NCBI GenBank assembly: GCA_021793235.1
Contig: JAJYTD010000019.1
Location: forward strand, 1 to 64,000
Reading direction: 5' to 3'
Origin: Actinomycetes bacterium
Lineage (GTDB): Bacteria > Actinomycetota > Actinomycetes > Streptosporangiales > Streptosporangiaceae
DNA length: 64,000 nucleotides
Under the pieces are notes generated by a model that saw nothing but the letters and a program-made list of their open reading frames with translations, did not search any database and had not been told where the DNA came from. Each line of letters opens with the position of its first letter. Position 1 is the stretch's first letter. The position numbers and the translations under genes are program-made. Positions 9,010-18,436 of this stretch are shown here, in pieces.

Positions 9010-9303
9010 ATGGTCTTTGCGGAACACCTGCGGCACGCTCGTGCCCTCCTCCCCCTTGTCTCCCGCGCCGATGGCCCGTACCGCTTAAGCCTCGGTGACT
9101 CCAAGGGGATCTCCTATTCGGCTCTGGCCGCCGAAGTCACCCAGTGGCTGCGCACGCACAGTGTCATGACTGTACGCTGCGGCGACGAGCACGGCCGTGG
9201 CCTACTCAGCACCGCGGCATGGGTGGCCGGCGAGCGCCTGGCGAACCCGGTCCGCGCCCGCTGCCACGGTGTGGACATGACGATCTGGCTCGAGGACCGC
9301 TGA
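9010..9303 (+). CDS. Small hypothetical protein
   Basis: This is a 97-aa ORF with GAAGG eight bases before ATG 9010 (ATG 9001 is too close to it). The protein mixes hydrophobic and charged residues without a signal peptide: MVFAEHLRHARALLPLVSRA, then a WLRTHSV...RCGDEHGRGLLSTAAWVAGERL region. I recognise no family. Codon usage looks like its neighbours (GC-rich third positions), which supports a real gene; nothing links it to a pathway. Confidence 0.5.
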   Translation: MVFAEHLRHARALLPLVSRADGPYRLSLGDSKGISYSALAAEVTQWLRTHSVMTVRCGDEHGRGLLSTAAWVAGERLANPVRARCHGVDMTIWLEDR

Positions 9304-9634
9304 TCCGAAACCACGCCCGCCGCCCCGGCCGCGCACGTGCCTGTACTGTCACTAGGGAGTGTTTGACGAAGGCTTTCGGATGAGCGAGCGGCCGTCCAGG
9401 CAATCTCTCGCAAGACGATTCGCGCAGATCATCCTGGTTGGCTGGGCAAGCGACATCGACGCAGCGAGAGGCAGCCTGGCGGCCGCGAGCCCGAAATGAT
9501 TCGGCAAACACGACCTGGTGCCCGGCCGAGCGGGCAGGCCTCCCCTGCTTGACAATCCGTCCTCCGTTCGCGAATGCTCCCGGACCACGTGCGGCCGCTC
9601 GGTGCACGCTCACTCCTCACCCCCGGAGGGCCCC
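9304..9634. other. Intergenic, nothing recognised
   Basis: About 330 bases with no supported gene or RNA. A Shine-Dalgarno (ggaggg) at its right end belongs to the next gene. Confidence 0.4.
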
Positions 9635-10300
9635 GTGAACGACTTCCTCCTCGTCTTGACAGGTGGCGGGATCAGTCTGGTCAGCAGTGTGGCCGTCACC
9701 TGGTTACAGGCCAGACACCTACGAAAGAGCGAGGTCCGGGTCGCCACCCGCGAATCCACGCGGCAGCTCACCGGTCTGTTCATCGCCGAGCGCGATAGTT
9801 CGATCGACGGCGGCGCCGAGCCCACCCCCTCGCTCGCGGAGGCGGAGATGATGGCGGTGGCGATCTCCGACCGCCGCACCCGCGACCGCATGCGCGACAT
9901 CATCCGGCTACTTCGCGAACTCCCCTTGCCCGAACTGCAGGAACTGAGCGGGATGAGCCCGGAGCGCGCGCGGCGGATCATGTGCGATCACGCGCTGGAG
10001 GTCCTGGGTGCGCACTTCCGTGGCGAGCGGCTGCCGTCCCTGCCCGTGGAGGTCCAGAGGATGCTGAGCGTGGAGGACGAGGCGCTCAACATCCACACCG
10101 GCGGATCGCCGAAGTCCGAATCCGCGGCCGCCTCGGCACCCACCGAATCCGCTGTCACCCGCAGCAAGGTGCGCCAGCGGCCGAAGAGGTCCGCCACCAG
10201 CAGTGAGAAGAGCACCAGAAGCAGCACCAAGAAGGGGCGCGGCAAGGCTGACACAGCCGACCCGGAGGAGAAGGTCGACAGCGCGTTCTGGAACGACTGA
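9635..10300 (+). CDS. Membrane-anchored protein with lysine/serine-rich tail, unknown function
   Basis: This 221-aa protein starts at GTG 9635, behind CGGAGGG. One N-terminal membrane segment (FLLVLTGGGISLVSSVAVTWL, residues 3-23) is followed by a helical cytoplasmic region (EAEMMAVAISDRRTRDRMRD, LPELQELSGMSPERAR). The low-complexity basic C-terminus from about residue 165 is rich in S, K, R and T. The pattern suggests a membrane-tethered protein with a nucleic-acid- or polyanion-binding tail, but this is inference. No family is recognised. Confidence 0.7.
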   Translation: MNDFLLVLTGGGISLVSSVAVTWLQARHLRKSEVRVATRESTRQLTGLFIAERDSSIDGGAEPTPSLAEAEMMAVAISDRRTRDRMRDIIRLLRELPLPELQELSGMSPERARRIMCDHALEVLGAHFRGERLPSLPVEVQRMLSVEDEALNIHTGGSPKSESAAASAPTESAVTRSKVRQRPKRSATSSEKSTRSSTKKGRGKADTADPEEKVDSAFWND

Positions 10301-10593
10301 CGCCGCCCGCTTCCCCCCTCTCCTCCACCCGGCCGTACCCGCGGCGGGTAACGCACCGTCGCGTTCTTGAATCGAATGCTGCCGCAGTGCCACTTACCTG
10401 GTGCTTTATCGCAGTGAAACGCGAATACGCCCTCAACCCGGCTCTCCCCGCGGCCGATTGGCCGGGTCCGGCCAATTTTCTCGGTGAGGGTGCAGCCTGC
10501 GCGGACTATTGGCCGTTGCACCAGACGATCGAGAACGGTTCAGCGCCTCACCTGGACATGTCGGCAGATTCCCTCCGGGCTGATCAATGCGAC

Positions 10594-10616
10594 GTTTGCC
10601 CTTGTGCCATCGGGTA
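10594..10616 (+). promoter_or_regulatory. SigB-type promoter candidate for the GlsB-like gene
   Basis: GTTT (10594-10597), 14 nt, GGGTA (10612-10616) is a good fit to the actinobacterial stress consensus and lies 54 bp before the GTG start of a stress-associated membrane protein. The remaining 10301-10590 holds no gene I can support. Confidence 0.5.
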
Positions 10617-10669
10617 GCGGCACCAACACGGAGACAGCAAGCAGACAGCAGCGATGCCAGGAGGGCTCC

Positions 10670-10921
10670 GTGGAGATCACTGGAATCATCACCGCGATCG
10701 TGGTCGGCATCATCATCGGTGCGCTCGGCCGCCTGGTCGTGCCCGGCAAGCAGCATCTACCCATCTGGCTGACCCTGCTCTTGGGAATCGTGGCCGCTTT
10801 CATCGGCGGCTTCATCGCCAACATCTTCACCTCGTTCTGGCTGTTCGTGCTGATCGTCCAAGTCCTTGTGGCGGCCGCAGGCGTCTACCTCGTCGACGGC
10901 CTGTACTCCCGCAAGGCCTGA
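10670..10921 (+). CDS. GlsB/YeaQ/YmgE-family stress membrane protein
   Basis: This is an 83-aa protein from GTG 10670 (GGAGGG upstream). It is almost entirely hydrophobic, with three membrane segments: ITGIITAIVVGIIIGALGRL, IWLTLLLGIVAAFIGGFIA and FWLFVLIVQVLVAAAGVYLV. The GALGRLVVPGKQ loop after the first segment is the family hallmark (transglycosylase-associated family). Members are small stress-induced inner-membrane proteins of unknown mechanism. The promoter motif upstream fits stress control. A strong hairpin follows. Confidence 0.9.
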   Translation: MEITGIITAIVVGIIIGALGRLVVPGKQHLPIWLTLLLGIVAAFIGGFIANIFTSFWLFVLIVQVLVAAAGVYLVDGLYSRKA

Positions 10922-10970
10922 GATCCCCGCCTCCGGCGATTTCGCACGAACACACCGTCGGCACCCACCA

Positions 10971-11002
10971 CGGCACTGTCCCCCTAACAGGGGACAGTGC
11001 CG
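10971..11002. terminator. Perfect 13-bp hairpin
   Basis: cggcactgtcccc pairs with ggggacagtgccg around a ctaaca loop, 50 bp after the GlsB-like stop. There is no T-tract, as is common for actinobacterial terminators. From here to 11505 no gene is supported. Confidence 0.7.
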
Positions 11003-11505
11003 TCGGCATAGAGGACACGCACCCCCTGCCGCCCCGGCCGCCGCACACCACCCACTCCACGGAGCGCCGGGATCGCCCGAGCGGCCCCGGATGAGAACGA
11101 TCGGCCCCGGCACCCCGTGCGTGTTCTGCTCCGCACATCTCGTAGGATCCCCCTACGCTGTGGAGGCCGCGGAGCTTTCCGACCCGCCGTTCCGCACACC
11201 CGTGCCCCTGCCCTCAGCCGCGCGCCACGGCCGCGCCGGAGCATCCCTTCAGCCCTTCTCCGGCAAAGAGCACGGGGCAGGCCCGTCTCCGCCGCCCGGG
11301 TCGGCCACTGCCCAGAGACATTTCGGTAAAGATCTGCCTTGTTCGCGAACCAACCCCCTACCTCTACACGTCAGAATGGTCTGGGGCATGATCGCCACCG
11401 GACATCGCGTGTCCTTCCCACTCTTTTCCAGCCCGGTGAGGACGCCTTGGACGCATCACTCCCAGCGCGGCCGCCCCTCGTCCCCGAAAACCTGGAGGTC
11501 CCCTA

Positions 11506-12777
11506 GTGACACCCCGTTCCCCCCTGCGCCTTCACCGGCCGGCCGCGCTGTGCGCAACGGCCGCCCTGGTCGTGCTGGCGGCCTCGGCGTGCACCAGCGG
11601 CGAGAGCGACCTCGCCAGTGAGGACGCCGGCCCGGCACCCGATGCCGAGCTCAGCATCACTCCGGAGGACGGCGCAACCGAGGTGCGTCCAGACCTCCCG
11701 GTCAGCGTCACCGCCGAAGACGGCACGATCACCGAGGTCACGGTGGAGCAAAAGCCCGCCGAAGGCGACGCCGACACCGCCATGACCGGCACGTTCAACA
11801 AGAAGAAGACCGAGTGGACCAGCGACTGGACGCTGGTCCCGGGCAGCGACGTCACTGTGACCGCCGTTGCTGAGAACGCCGACGGTGACAGCTCCGAGAT
11901 CGTCAGCACGTTCTCCACACTTCCGGCGACCGAGGGCCAGCGGCTGGAACTGAAGACCAACACCCCCCAAGACGGGGACACCGTCGGCGTGGGGATGCCG
12001 GTGATAGTCGACTTCGACATGGCGGTGGAGAACAAGGCACAGGTCGAGGCCGCCATGGAGGTCACCTCGGAAAAGCCGGTCAAGGGAACGTGGAACTGGT
12101 TCGGCGACAAGAACGCGGTGTTCCGCCCCGAGGAGTACTGGGAGCCGAACCAGACGGTGACCGTCGACCTCCACCTGGCCGGGGTGCAGGCGTCCGACGG
12201 CGTCTACGGCACCAAGGACCACAGCTTCGAGTTCGAGATCGGCCGATCGCAGATCACCGACATCGACGAGGACGAGCACCACATGGTGGTCGAGCGCGAC
12301 GGCGAAACCGTGAAGGAGTTCCCGGTCAGCCTGGGCATGGCCACGACCCGCGCCTACACCACGACCAGTGGTACGCACCTGACCATGGGGAAGTTCACCA
12401 ACTTCCGGATGAGCAACGACACACTGGGGGTCCCCAAGGATTCGCCTGGGTGGTACGAGGAATACGTCGCCCACGCGGTCCAGGTCTCCGACTCCGGCGA
12501 GTTCATCCACACCGCCGACTGGAACTACCAGCTCGGGGAAGCCAACACCAGCCACGGCTGCATCAACATGAGCGTCGCCGACGCGGAGTGGTTCTACGAG
12601 AACACCCTCCCGGGCGACCCCGTGATCATCACCGGCACCGACCGGCAGCTGGAGGTCGACAACGGGTGGGGCTACTGGCAGCGCCCCTGGGACGAATGGG
12701 TGGAGCAGAGCGCCCTCGGTGAGGCCGACAACACCGGCGAGCCCGGCACCCCCGGCTCGCCGCACGGCAAGGAGTAG
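11506..12777 (+). CDS. L,D-transpeptidase lipoprotein
   Basis: This 423-aa protein from GTG 11506 has a lipoprotein signal peptide ending in a LAASAC lipobox (Cys at residue 29). Two Ig-like domains (about 45-125 and 130-240) precede the YkuD catalytic domain, which holds HTADW and the active-site motif SHGCINMS. It makes 3-3 (L,D) cross-links in peptidoglycan, or attaches proteins to it, at the outer membrane face. The build matches mycobacterial LdtMt2-type enzymes. A second, shorter L,D-transpeptidase lies at 32536. A strong terminator follows, so it is probably monocistronic. Confidence 0.92.
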   Translation: MTPRSPLRLHRPAALCATAALVVLAASACTSGESDLASEDAGPAPDAELSITPEDGATEVRPDLPVSVTAEDGTITEVTVEQKPAEGDADTAMTGTFNKKKTEWTSDWTLVPGSDVTVTAVAENADGDSSEIVSTFSTLPATEGQRLELKTNTPQDGDTVGVGMPVIVDFDMAVENKAQVEAAMEVTSEKPVKGTWNWFGDKNAVFRPEEYWEPNQTVTVDLHLAGVQASDGVYGTKDHSFEFEIGRSQITDIDEDEHHMVVERDGETVKEFPVSLGMATTRAYTTTSGTHLTMGKFTNFRMSNDTLGVPKDSPGWYEEYVAHAVQVSDSGEFIHTADWNYQLGEANTSHGCINMSVADAEWFYENTLPGDPVIITGTDRQLEVDNGWGYWQRPWDEWVEQSALGEADNTGEPGTPGSPHGKE

Positions 12778-12800
12778 AACCGCACCGCTGCTCCTTCTCC

Positions 12801-12845
12801 GGCCGGGCCGCCTTCGCATTCGTTCGAAGGCGGCCCGGCCTTTCT
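12801..12845 (+). terminator. Intrinsic terminator after the L,D-transpeptidase
   Basis: The 16-bp perfect stem ggccgggccgccttcg / cgaaggcggcccggcc with an 8-nt loop is followed by TTTCT. Confidence 0.85.
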
Positions 12846-12961
12846 GTCATCCGCGCGGCCCGTGAATCTCAGGAGATTCGTCACTACATCCTCCTGCTTG
12901 CTCTGTTGTGCCCCACGCGGCGCAGACCCGGGATACCGTGGCCAATTGGAGGTGTGGTCCC

Positions 12962-14635
12962 GTGCCCGAAGTTCCGGAGCGCTCCCTGCTCCCCCGGCTC
13001 CGTCTCGACGAACTCATCTCCGAACTGCACACCCGTCTGGAGACGGCCCAAGCCTCGCGGAGCCGCGTGCATGCACTCCTGGAAGCCGTGCTGTCAGTCG
13101 GCAGCGATCTTGATCTCGCCACCGTGCTGCGTCGCCTCACCGAGGCCGCCGCGCACCTCGTGGACGCACGCTGTGCGGGGCTCGGCGTCCTCAACGATGA
13201 CGGCGGGTTCGCCGAATTCATCCCGGTCGGCCTGACCCCCGAGGAAGCCGAACAGATGCGGCTGTTCCCCCACGACCCGCGGTCGCACTCCGGCTTGCAC
13301 GAACTCCCGGAGGGCCACCCGAAGACGGCCGGCTCCCTCTGTGTGCCGATCCAGTCGCGCGACTCAGTATTCGGCAACCTCTATCTCACCGAGAAGCGCA
13401 ACGGTGAGGAGTTCAACGAGGACGACGAAGCCATCGTCACCGCGCTGGCCGCGGCGGCCGGAGTCGCGATCGAGAACGCCCGGCTTTATGAGGAGACCCG
13501 GCTGCGCGAACGCTGGCTCGCCGCTTCGACCGAGGTCACCACACGGCTGCTGTCCGGCGCCGATACAGAGGAGGTACTCGGCTACCTGGCCCGGCAGTCG
13601 CGGGAGATGTCCGATGCCGACGTCGCCGTTGTCCTGCTCCCCGAACCACAGGAGAAGGACCTCATCGCCGAGATCGCTGACGGCCCTGTTGCCGAGCAGA
13701 TCCTCAAAAGCCCTGTGACGATGCACAACACCAAATGCGGCTGGGTCTACCGCAACGGTGAGCCCGCCACCATCCCTGATCTCCGCCAGGCGAACTGCCC
13801 CATGCTCACCCATCGGGGATTCGGGCCCGGCCTGCTGGTCCCTCTCGGCACCCCTGCCCATACGCGCGGCGTACTGCTCCTGGGCAAGATGAGCGCGCGC
13901 TCCCCTTTCAGCGACGCCACCCGGCGGATGATCGACGCTTTCGCGGGACAGGCCGCCGTGGCCCTGGAGCTGGCCGAGGCCCAGCGCGACGCCGAGCGTC
14001 TCGTAGTACTGGAAGAGCGGGACCGCATCGCCAAGGACCTGCACGACGTCATCATTCAGCGGCTCTTCGCCTCTGCCATGACGCTGATGAGCGCCCTGCG
14101 GCTGATCACCGATGCCGGAGCGGGCGACCGGATCCGCTCCACCATCGACGACTTGGACGAGACGATCCGGCAGATCCGCTCGACAGTGTTCGCGTTGCGG
14201 CAGCCGACCGTCCCGGCGGACACTTCCCTGCGCGGCCGCATTCTGAACTCCGCGGAGGCCGCGGCGCGCAGCCTCGGCTGCCAGCCCGGTGTCAATCTCG
14301 AAGGGCCGATCGACGCATCGGTTCCAGAAGAGATCGGCGAACAGCTCCTCGCGGTCCTGGGCGAGGCACTGTCCAATGTCGCCCGGCACGCATGCGCCTC
14401 GGAGGTGCATGTCTCGGTGCAGGCTGAAGAGTGGCTGACGCTGCACGTCGAGGACAACGGGAGCGGTATTCCGCGCGAGGGGCGGCGCAGCGGTCTGCGC
14501 AACCTCGCCGAGCGGGCGGCCTCGCTGGGCGGGGAGTTCGCCGTTTCCCAGCGGGAGGAGGGCGGCACCGAACTGCGGTGGAGCGTCCCGCTGCCCGGCG
14601 AGTCAGAGCCCATCCCCGAATCGCCCACTAATTGA
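12962..14635 (+). CDS. DevS/DosS-like GAF sensor histidine kinase
   Basis: This 557-aa protein starts at GTG 12962 behind GGAGGT. Two GAF domains (about 38-175 and 187-340) precede a HisKA_3 dimerisation helix with phospho-acceptor His361 (EERDRIAKDLHDVIIQRLF) and an HATPase domain (LGEALSNVARHA, VEDNGSGIP, GLRNLAERA). The order matches DevS/DosS redox/hypoxia kinases. In the first GAF, His119 (EGHPKTAGSLCVPI) aligns by eye with the haem ligand of mycobacterial DosS, but the loop before it is about 20 residues shorter. The partner is probably the LuxR-type regulator at 15070-15738. The 3-prime end overlaps the convergent VOC gene by 8 bp. Confidence 0.88.
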   Translation: MPEVPERSLLPRLRLDELISELHTRLETAQASRSRVHALLEAVLSVGSDLDLATVLRRLTEAAAHLVDARCAGLGVLNDDGGFAEFIPVGLTPEEAEQMRLFPHDPRSHSGLHELPEGHPKTAGSLCVPIQSRDSVFGNLYLTEKRNGEEFNEDDEAIVTALAAAAGVAIENARLYEETRLRERWLAASTEVTTRLLSGADTEEVLGYLARQSREMSDADVAVVLLPEPQEKDLIAEIADGPVAEQILKSPVTMHNTKCGWVYRNGEPATIPDLRQANCPMLTHRGFGPGLLVPLGTPAHTRGVLLLGKMSARSPFSDATRRMIDAFAGQAAVALELAEAQRDAERLVVLEERDRIAKDLHDVIIQRLFASAMTLMSALRLITDAGAGDRIRSTIDDLDETIRQIRSTVFALRQPTVPADTSLRGRILNSAEAAARSLGCQPGVNLEGPIDASVPEEIGEQLLAVLGEALSNVARHACASEVHVSVQAEEWLTLHVEDNGSGIPREGRRSGLRNLAERAASLGGEFAVSQREEGGTELRWSVPLPGESEPIPESPTN

Positions 14636-14978
14636 CCAGGCAGAACTCGTTTCCCTCCGGGTCCAGCAGCACCTGGAAAGAGCCCTGTTCGTCGGTGACG
14701 ACGCCGCCGACCACAACGGCGCCGGCCGCGGCGGCTTCGGCTGTTGCGGCCGGGACATCCTCGACCCGCACGTCCAGGTGCAGCCGGTTGCGCTCGCCCT
14801 TCTCGCGCGGGTCGGGTTGGAAGGACAGGCGCGGGCGCCCAGCGGAGCCTTCGATGAAGGACCATCCGTCGCCTTGGCGGTCGACCGGGTCACCGCCGAG
14901 CACGCGCGCGTAGAACCGCGCCAATCGGGCCGGATGGTTGGCGTTGATGACGATCTGGTGAAGTGTTCCCCGAGGCAT
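14628..14978 (-). CDS. VOC-family (glyoxalase/bleomycin-resistance-like) protein
   Basis: This is a 116-aa protein from ATG 14978 (MPRGTLHQIVINANHPARLA). It shows the vicinal-oxygen-chelate pattern of two beta-alpha-beta-beta-beta modules: FYARVLGG, the HLDVRVEDVPAA strand with a metal-ligand-type His, and the C-terminal VLLDPEGNEFCLV. Related small proteins are annotated glyoxalase-like; the substrate is unknown. It sits between the sensor kinase (convergent) and the response regulator (same strand, 91 bp apart). An in-frame start at 15008 is possible. Confidence 0.8.
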   Translation of the reverse strand: MPRGTLHQIVINANHPARLARFYARVLGGDPVDRQGDGWSFIEGSAGRPRLSFQPDPREKGERNRLHLDVRVEDVPAATAEAAAAGAVVVGGVVTDEQGSFQVLLDPEGNEFCLVN

Positions 14979-15069
14979 GGCGCGGATTCTAGTCGGCACC
15001 GTGGACACCTCTCTGCCCCGTATCAGGCCGACCGGGATGGGATTCGCCTTCCGCCGACCACGGACGGTC

Positions 15070-15738
15070 TCAACTGTGTCTACCGCTCCTGCCGCGCATC
15101 TCGGCGACCAGGATCGCGGCCTGGGTGCGGCGTTTCATGTCGAGCTTGGACAGCAGGCTCGACACGTAGTTCTTCACGGTCTTCTCGGCGAGGAACAGCC
15201 GCTCGCCGATCTGCCGGTTGGTAAGCCCCTCACCGATAAGGTCCAGGATCTGGCGCTCCTGCGTACTCAGTTCGGCGAGCGGGTCGGGAGCCGGCGGATT
15301 CCCGCGCAGGCGCTCCAGCATCCGGCCGGTGCTGCCGGGATCCAACAACGAACCGCCGGCGGCGACCGTGCGGACCGCGCCGACGAGATCGGCACCGTGG
15401 ATCTGCTTCAGCACATACCCCGCCGCGCCGGCCATGACAGCGTCGTAGAGCGCTTCGTCGTCGGCGAAGGAGGTCAGCATGAGGCAGGCGATCTCCGGCC
15501 GGGCCGATCGAACCTCACGGCACACACTCACCCCCGAACCGCCGGGGAGGCGGACGTCGAGGACCGCGACGTCGGGGCGCGCCACCGGGATACGCGCGAG
15601 GGCCTGCTCAGCGGTACCCGCCTCGCCGACGACCCGCATATCCTCTTCGCTTTCGAGCAGGGCGGCCACACCGCGGCGCACCACCTCGTGGTCGTCCACC
15701 AGGAAAACGCTGATCGGATCCGGGTGCGATGCCGTCAC
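15070..15738 (-). CDS. DevR/NarL-type response regulator
   Basis: This 222-aa protein has a receiver domain SVFLVDDHEVVRRGVAALLE with the phospho-Asp in VLDVRLPGGSGV, the Thr/Ser switch in LMLTSFADDE and Lys in GYVLKQI. A LuxR-type HTH follows: LSTQERQILDLIGEGLTNRQ...AEKTVKNYVSSLLSKL. GTG 15738 is chosen because AAGGGG lies 8 bases upstream. Its pairing with the DevS-like kinase is inferred from the family match and the proximity (same locus, opposite strand). Confidence 0.88.
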   Translation of the reverse strand: MTASHPDPISVFLVDDHEVVRRGVAALLESEEDMRVVGEAGTAEQALARIPVARPDVAVLDVRLPGGSGVSVCREVRSARPEIACLMLTSFADDEALYDAVMAGAAGYVLKQIHGADLVGAVRTVAAGGSLLDPGSTGRMLERLRGNPPAPDPLAELSTQERQILDLIGEGLTNRQIGERLFLAEKTVKNYVSSLLSKLDMKRRTQAAILVAEMRGRSGRHS

Positions 15739-15925
15739 TCTGGTCCCCTTGCGCATCGTGTCCGACGGTGGAAACGACACTAGTACTGTTTCGCAGCGCT
15801 GGGGACACCGAAGGGCCCGGATGGGCGGGGCCAAAGTCCTGCCCCGCCCATCCGCACGGCACCGCATCAGGGGTCGGCTTCCTCCCCGGCTGCAGCCGGG
15901 GGCCGCACCGCTAGAAAACCCCGGT

Positions 15926-17389
15926 TCAGGGCCGCAGATGCGACCACGGCCGGGCCGTTTCGAAAGCACGGCTCGCCGTCAGCACCAGAGCGTCGGCGTG
16001 TCGGGGGCCGACGATCTGCAGCCCGACGGGAAGGCCTGCGGCGGTGAAACCGCACGGCACGCTGGCGGCCGGCTGCTGCGTCATGTTGAACGGATAGCTG
16101 AACCCGGCCCAGCTCGTCCAGCGGGGGTCAGAGGAGCCCGGAGGGACTTCCAGGCCGGCGTCAAAGGCCGGGATCGGCATTGTGGGAGTGAGCAGCAGGT
16201 CGTAGTCCTGGTGGAAGCGGCCCATCCGCTCGCCCAACGCCATCCGGGTGGCCATCGCCGTGAGATAGTCCTGCGCTGAGTAGGTCAGCCCTTCTTCGAT
16301 GATCTCGCGCAGCCCCGGGTCGAGCAGCTCACGCTGGCGCGCGTCCAGCTTCTCGGTGGCCTTGGCCGCACCTGTGTACCAGAGGATGTGGAAATCCTCC
16401 CGGCAGTCGGTCAAAGGCGGGTCGACCTGCTCCACGTGGGCGCCGAGCTCCTCGAAGACAGCGACCGCGTCGGCGACGATCCGCGCCACCTCCGGATCGA
16501 CCGCCAGATGGCCGAGTGCGGGGCTGAAAGCGATACGCAGGCCGCTTACGGGGCGGTCCAGTGTGGCGACGCACCTCTCTGCGGGAGGCGGGAGCGCCAT
16601 CCAGTCACGGGGATCCGCACCGGAGATGACATCGAGCATGAGGGCGGCGTCGGCCACGGTCCAGGTCATCGGGCCGGAATGCGCGAGGCTGCCGAACGCG
16701 CTCGCCGGGTAGTGCGGTACCCGGCCCCAGGTGGGTTTGATCGCGAAGATACCGGTGAAGCTCGCCGGGATCCGGACCGACCCGCCACCGTCGGTCCCCG
16801 TCGCCAGCGGCCCCATTCCAGCGGCGACCGCGGCCGCCGCCCCGCCGCTGGAACCGCCCGGGGTCTTCGCCAGATCCCAGGGGTTGCGGGTGATACCGCT
16901 CAGGGGGCTGTCGGTGACTCCCTTCCAAGCGATCTCGGGGGTCGTGGTCTTGCCGACGAACACGGCTCCGTTCTCGCGGAGCCGGGCGACCACGGGCGAA
17001 TCCTCTGTCCAGGGCTGGTCCGGATCGGTCGCCATCGACCCGCGCAGAGTGGGGTGGCCGCGCGTGAGCATGATGTCCTTGATCGAGGTGGGAACACCGT
17101 CGAGCCGCCCGACCGGTTCGCCGCGCCGCCACCGTTCCGCGGAAGCACGCGCAGCCGAGCGGGCCTCCTCCGGCGTGACGAGGCAGAAGGCGTTGAGTGC
17201 CGGGTTCTCCCGATCGATGCGGTCCAGGACCGCATCGGTGGCCTCGACCGGGGACAGGTCACCGCGCGCGTACCCGGCGAGGAGTTCGGTGGCCGACATC
17301 ATCGCGGGCGAGCCCGATTCCTCCGTCGGCTTCGGTTCCGGCGATACCGGCTCGTCCATCCGGTTCAGCCCTTCGAAACCGGTGCTCAT
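15926..17389 (-). CDS. Amidase-signature hydrolase
   Basis: This is a 487-aa amidase. The catalytic triad Lys104 (SIKD), cis-Ser180 (GGSSGG) and nucleophile Ser204 (TDGGGSVRIPAS) is intact, with spacing equal to the family standard. It hydrolyses a C-N amide bond in the cytoplasm; the substrate is unknown. It is the second gene of a leftward unit with the 2-hydroxyacid dehydrogenase (42 bp gap), behind the operator-bearing region 18437-18875. In context it may release an acid from an amide that the aminotransferase/semialdehyde dehydrogenase branch then uses. Confidence 0.92.
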   Translation of the reverse strand: MSTGFEGLNRMDEPVSPEPKPTEESGSPAMMSATELLAGYARGDLSPVEATDAVLDRIDRENPALNAFCLVTPEEARSAARASAERWRRGEPVGRLDGVPTSIKDIMLTRGHPTLRGSMATDPDQPWTEDSPVVARLRENGAVFVGKTTTPEIAWKGVTDSPLSGITRNPWDLAKTPGGSSGGAAAAVAAGMGPLATGTDGGGSVRIPASFTGIFAIKPTWGRVPHYPASAFGSLAHSGPMTWTVADAALMLDVISGADPRDWMALPPPAERCVATLDRPVSGLRIAFSPALGHLAVDPEVARIVADAVAVFEELGAHVEQVDPPLTDCREDFHILWYTGAAKATEKLDARQRELLDPGLREIIEEGLTYSAQDYLTAMATRMALGERMGRFHQDYDLLLTPTMPIPAFDAGLEVPPGSSDPRWTSWAGFSYPFNMTQQPAASVPCGFTAAGLPVGLQIVGPRHADALVLTASRAFETARPWSHLRP

Positions 17390-17431
17390 CTTCCGACCTC
17401 TCTTCCGTTGGACCCGTGGTGGGCTTGCATG

Positions 17432-18436
17432 TCAGGTACCCGAGACGTATCCGCGCTCCTTGTCGACGACGTTGCGCAGCGCGCGGCCGTCGAGGAAGCG
17501 GTCGAGGTTGTCGGCGAACAGGTCGACCAGCTCGTTGCGCCAGCCGACGACGTCGCCCGACATGTGCGGGGAGACGATCACCCCGGGTGCCTCCCACAGT
17601 GGGGATGATTCGGGAAGCGGCTCGGACTCGAAGACGTCCAGCGCGGCACCGGCGATGCGCCCCGCACGCAGTGCGCGCAGCAGCTCCTCCTCCACCACGA
17701 GCTGCCCGCGGGAAACGTTGATCAGCCGTGCCGTGGGTTTCATCCGGTTGAGTGCCCGCGTTCCGATGAGGCCGCGGGTCGCGTCGGTGAGAGGAGCGGC
17801 GACCACCACGTAGTCGGCGCGTGCCAAGGCGCCGCTCAGGCCCTCGGATCCGTCGAAGTCAAGGCAGGCCGCCACGACCGTGCCGAAGTCAGGGTCGCTG
17901 GTCCGTACTGTTCGGCCCGCCCCTTCGACGGTCATGCCTGCTGCGGCGAGCTGTCGGGCGATGGCCCGGCCGATGGGGCCGGTGCCGATGACCAGGGCGT
18001 GCTTGCCGCCGACACGTTCGGTTTCACGGTGCCGCCAGACCTTGCTTCGTTGCAGGTCATGGCTTGTCGGAAAGTCTTTGGCGAAGCTCAGCACCAGTCC
18101 CAGGACGTACTCGGCCATGGGCTGGTCGAACACCCCCCGCGAGTTGGTGACCACCACATCGCTGCTCACCATGCCCGGGAACATCAGGTTGTCGACGCCG
18201 GCCGTCGCCGCGTGCACCCAACTCAGGGAGTCAGCCTTGGGCCAGGCCGCGACGAGGGCCGCTGAGAACAGGTCCCACACGAAGAGGGCGCGGGCTCCGG
18301 GTAGGGCCTCGGCCAGGTGGTCGGCCGTCACGTAGTCGACGGAGGCGAGGCGTGGATCTGCTGCGAAGCGTTCGTGCCCCGGTGGAAGGTCGTCGCCGTG
18401 CAGGACGACGAGGCGGGGCTGGGTTCCGTTGGTCAC
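17432..18436 (-). CDS. D-2-hydroxyacid dehydrogenase, NAD(P)-dependent
   Basis: This 334-aa protein has a Rossmann motif VIGTGPIGRAIARQL (about residues 148-162) and the family catalytic set: Arg in INVSRGQLV, Glu in DVFESEPLP and His in VSPHMSG. The N-terminal lid carries ATAGVDNLMFPGM. Enzymes of this family interconvert 2-oxo and 2-hydroxy acids. It starts the leftward unit with the amidase; its upstream region carries a copy of the GATTGT-NN-ACAATC palindrome 125 bp from the ATG. Confidence 0.9.
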   Translation of the reverse strand: MTNGTQPRLVVLHGDDLPPGHERFAADPRLASVDYVTADHLAEALPGARALFVWDLFSAALVAAWPKADSLSWVHAATAGVDNLMFPGMVSSDVVVTNSRGVFDQPMAEYVLGLVLSFAKDFPTSHDLQRSKVWRHRETERVGGKHALVIGTGPIGRAIARQLAAAGMTVEGAGRTVRTSDPDFGTVVAACLDFDGSEGLSGALARADYVVVAAPLTDATRGLIGTRALNRMKPTARLINVSRGQLVVEEELLRALRAGRIAGAALDVFESEPLPESSPLWEAPGVIVSPHMSGDVVGWRNELVDLFADNLDRFLDGRALRNVVDKERGYVSGT

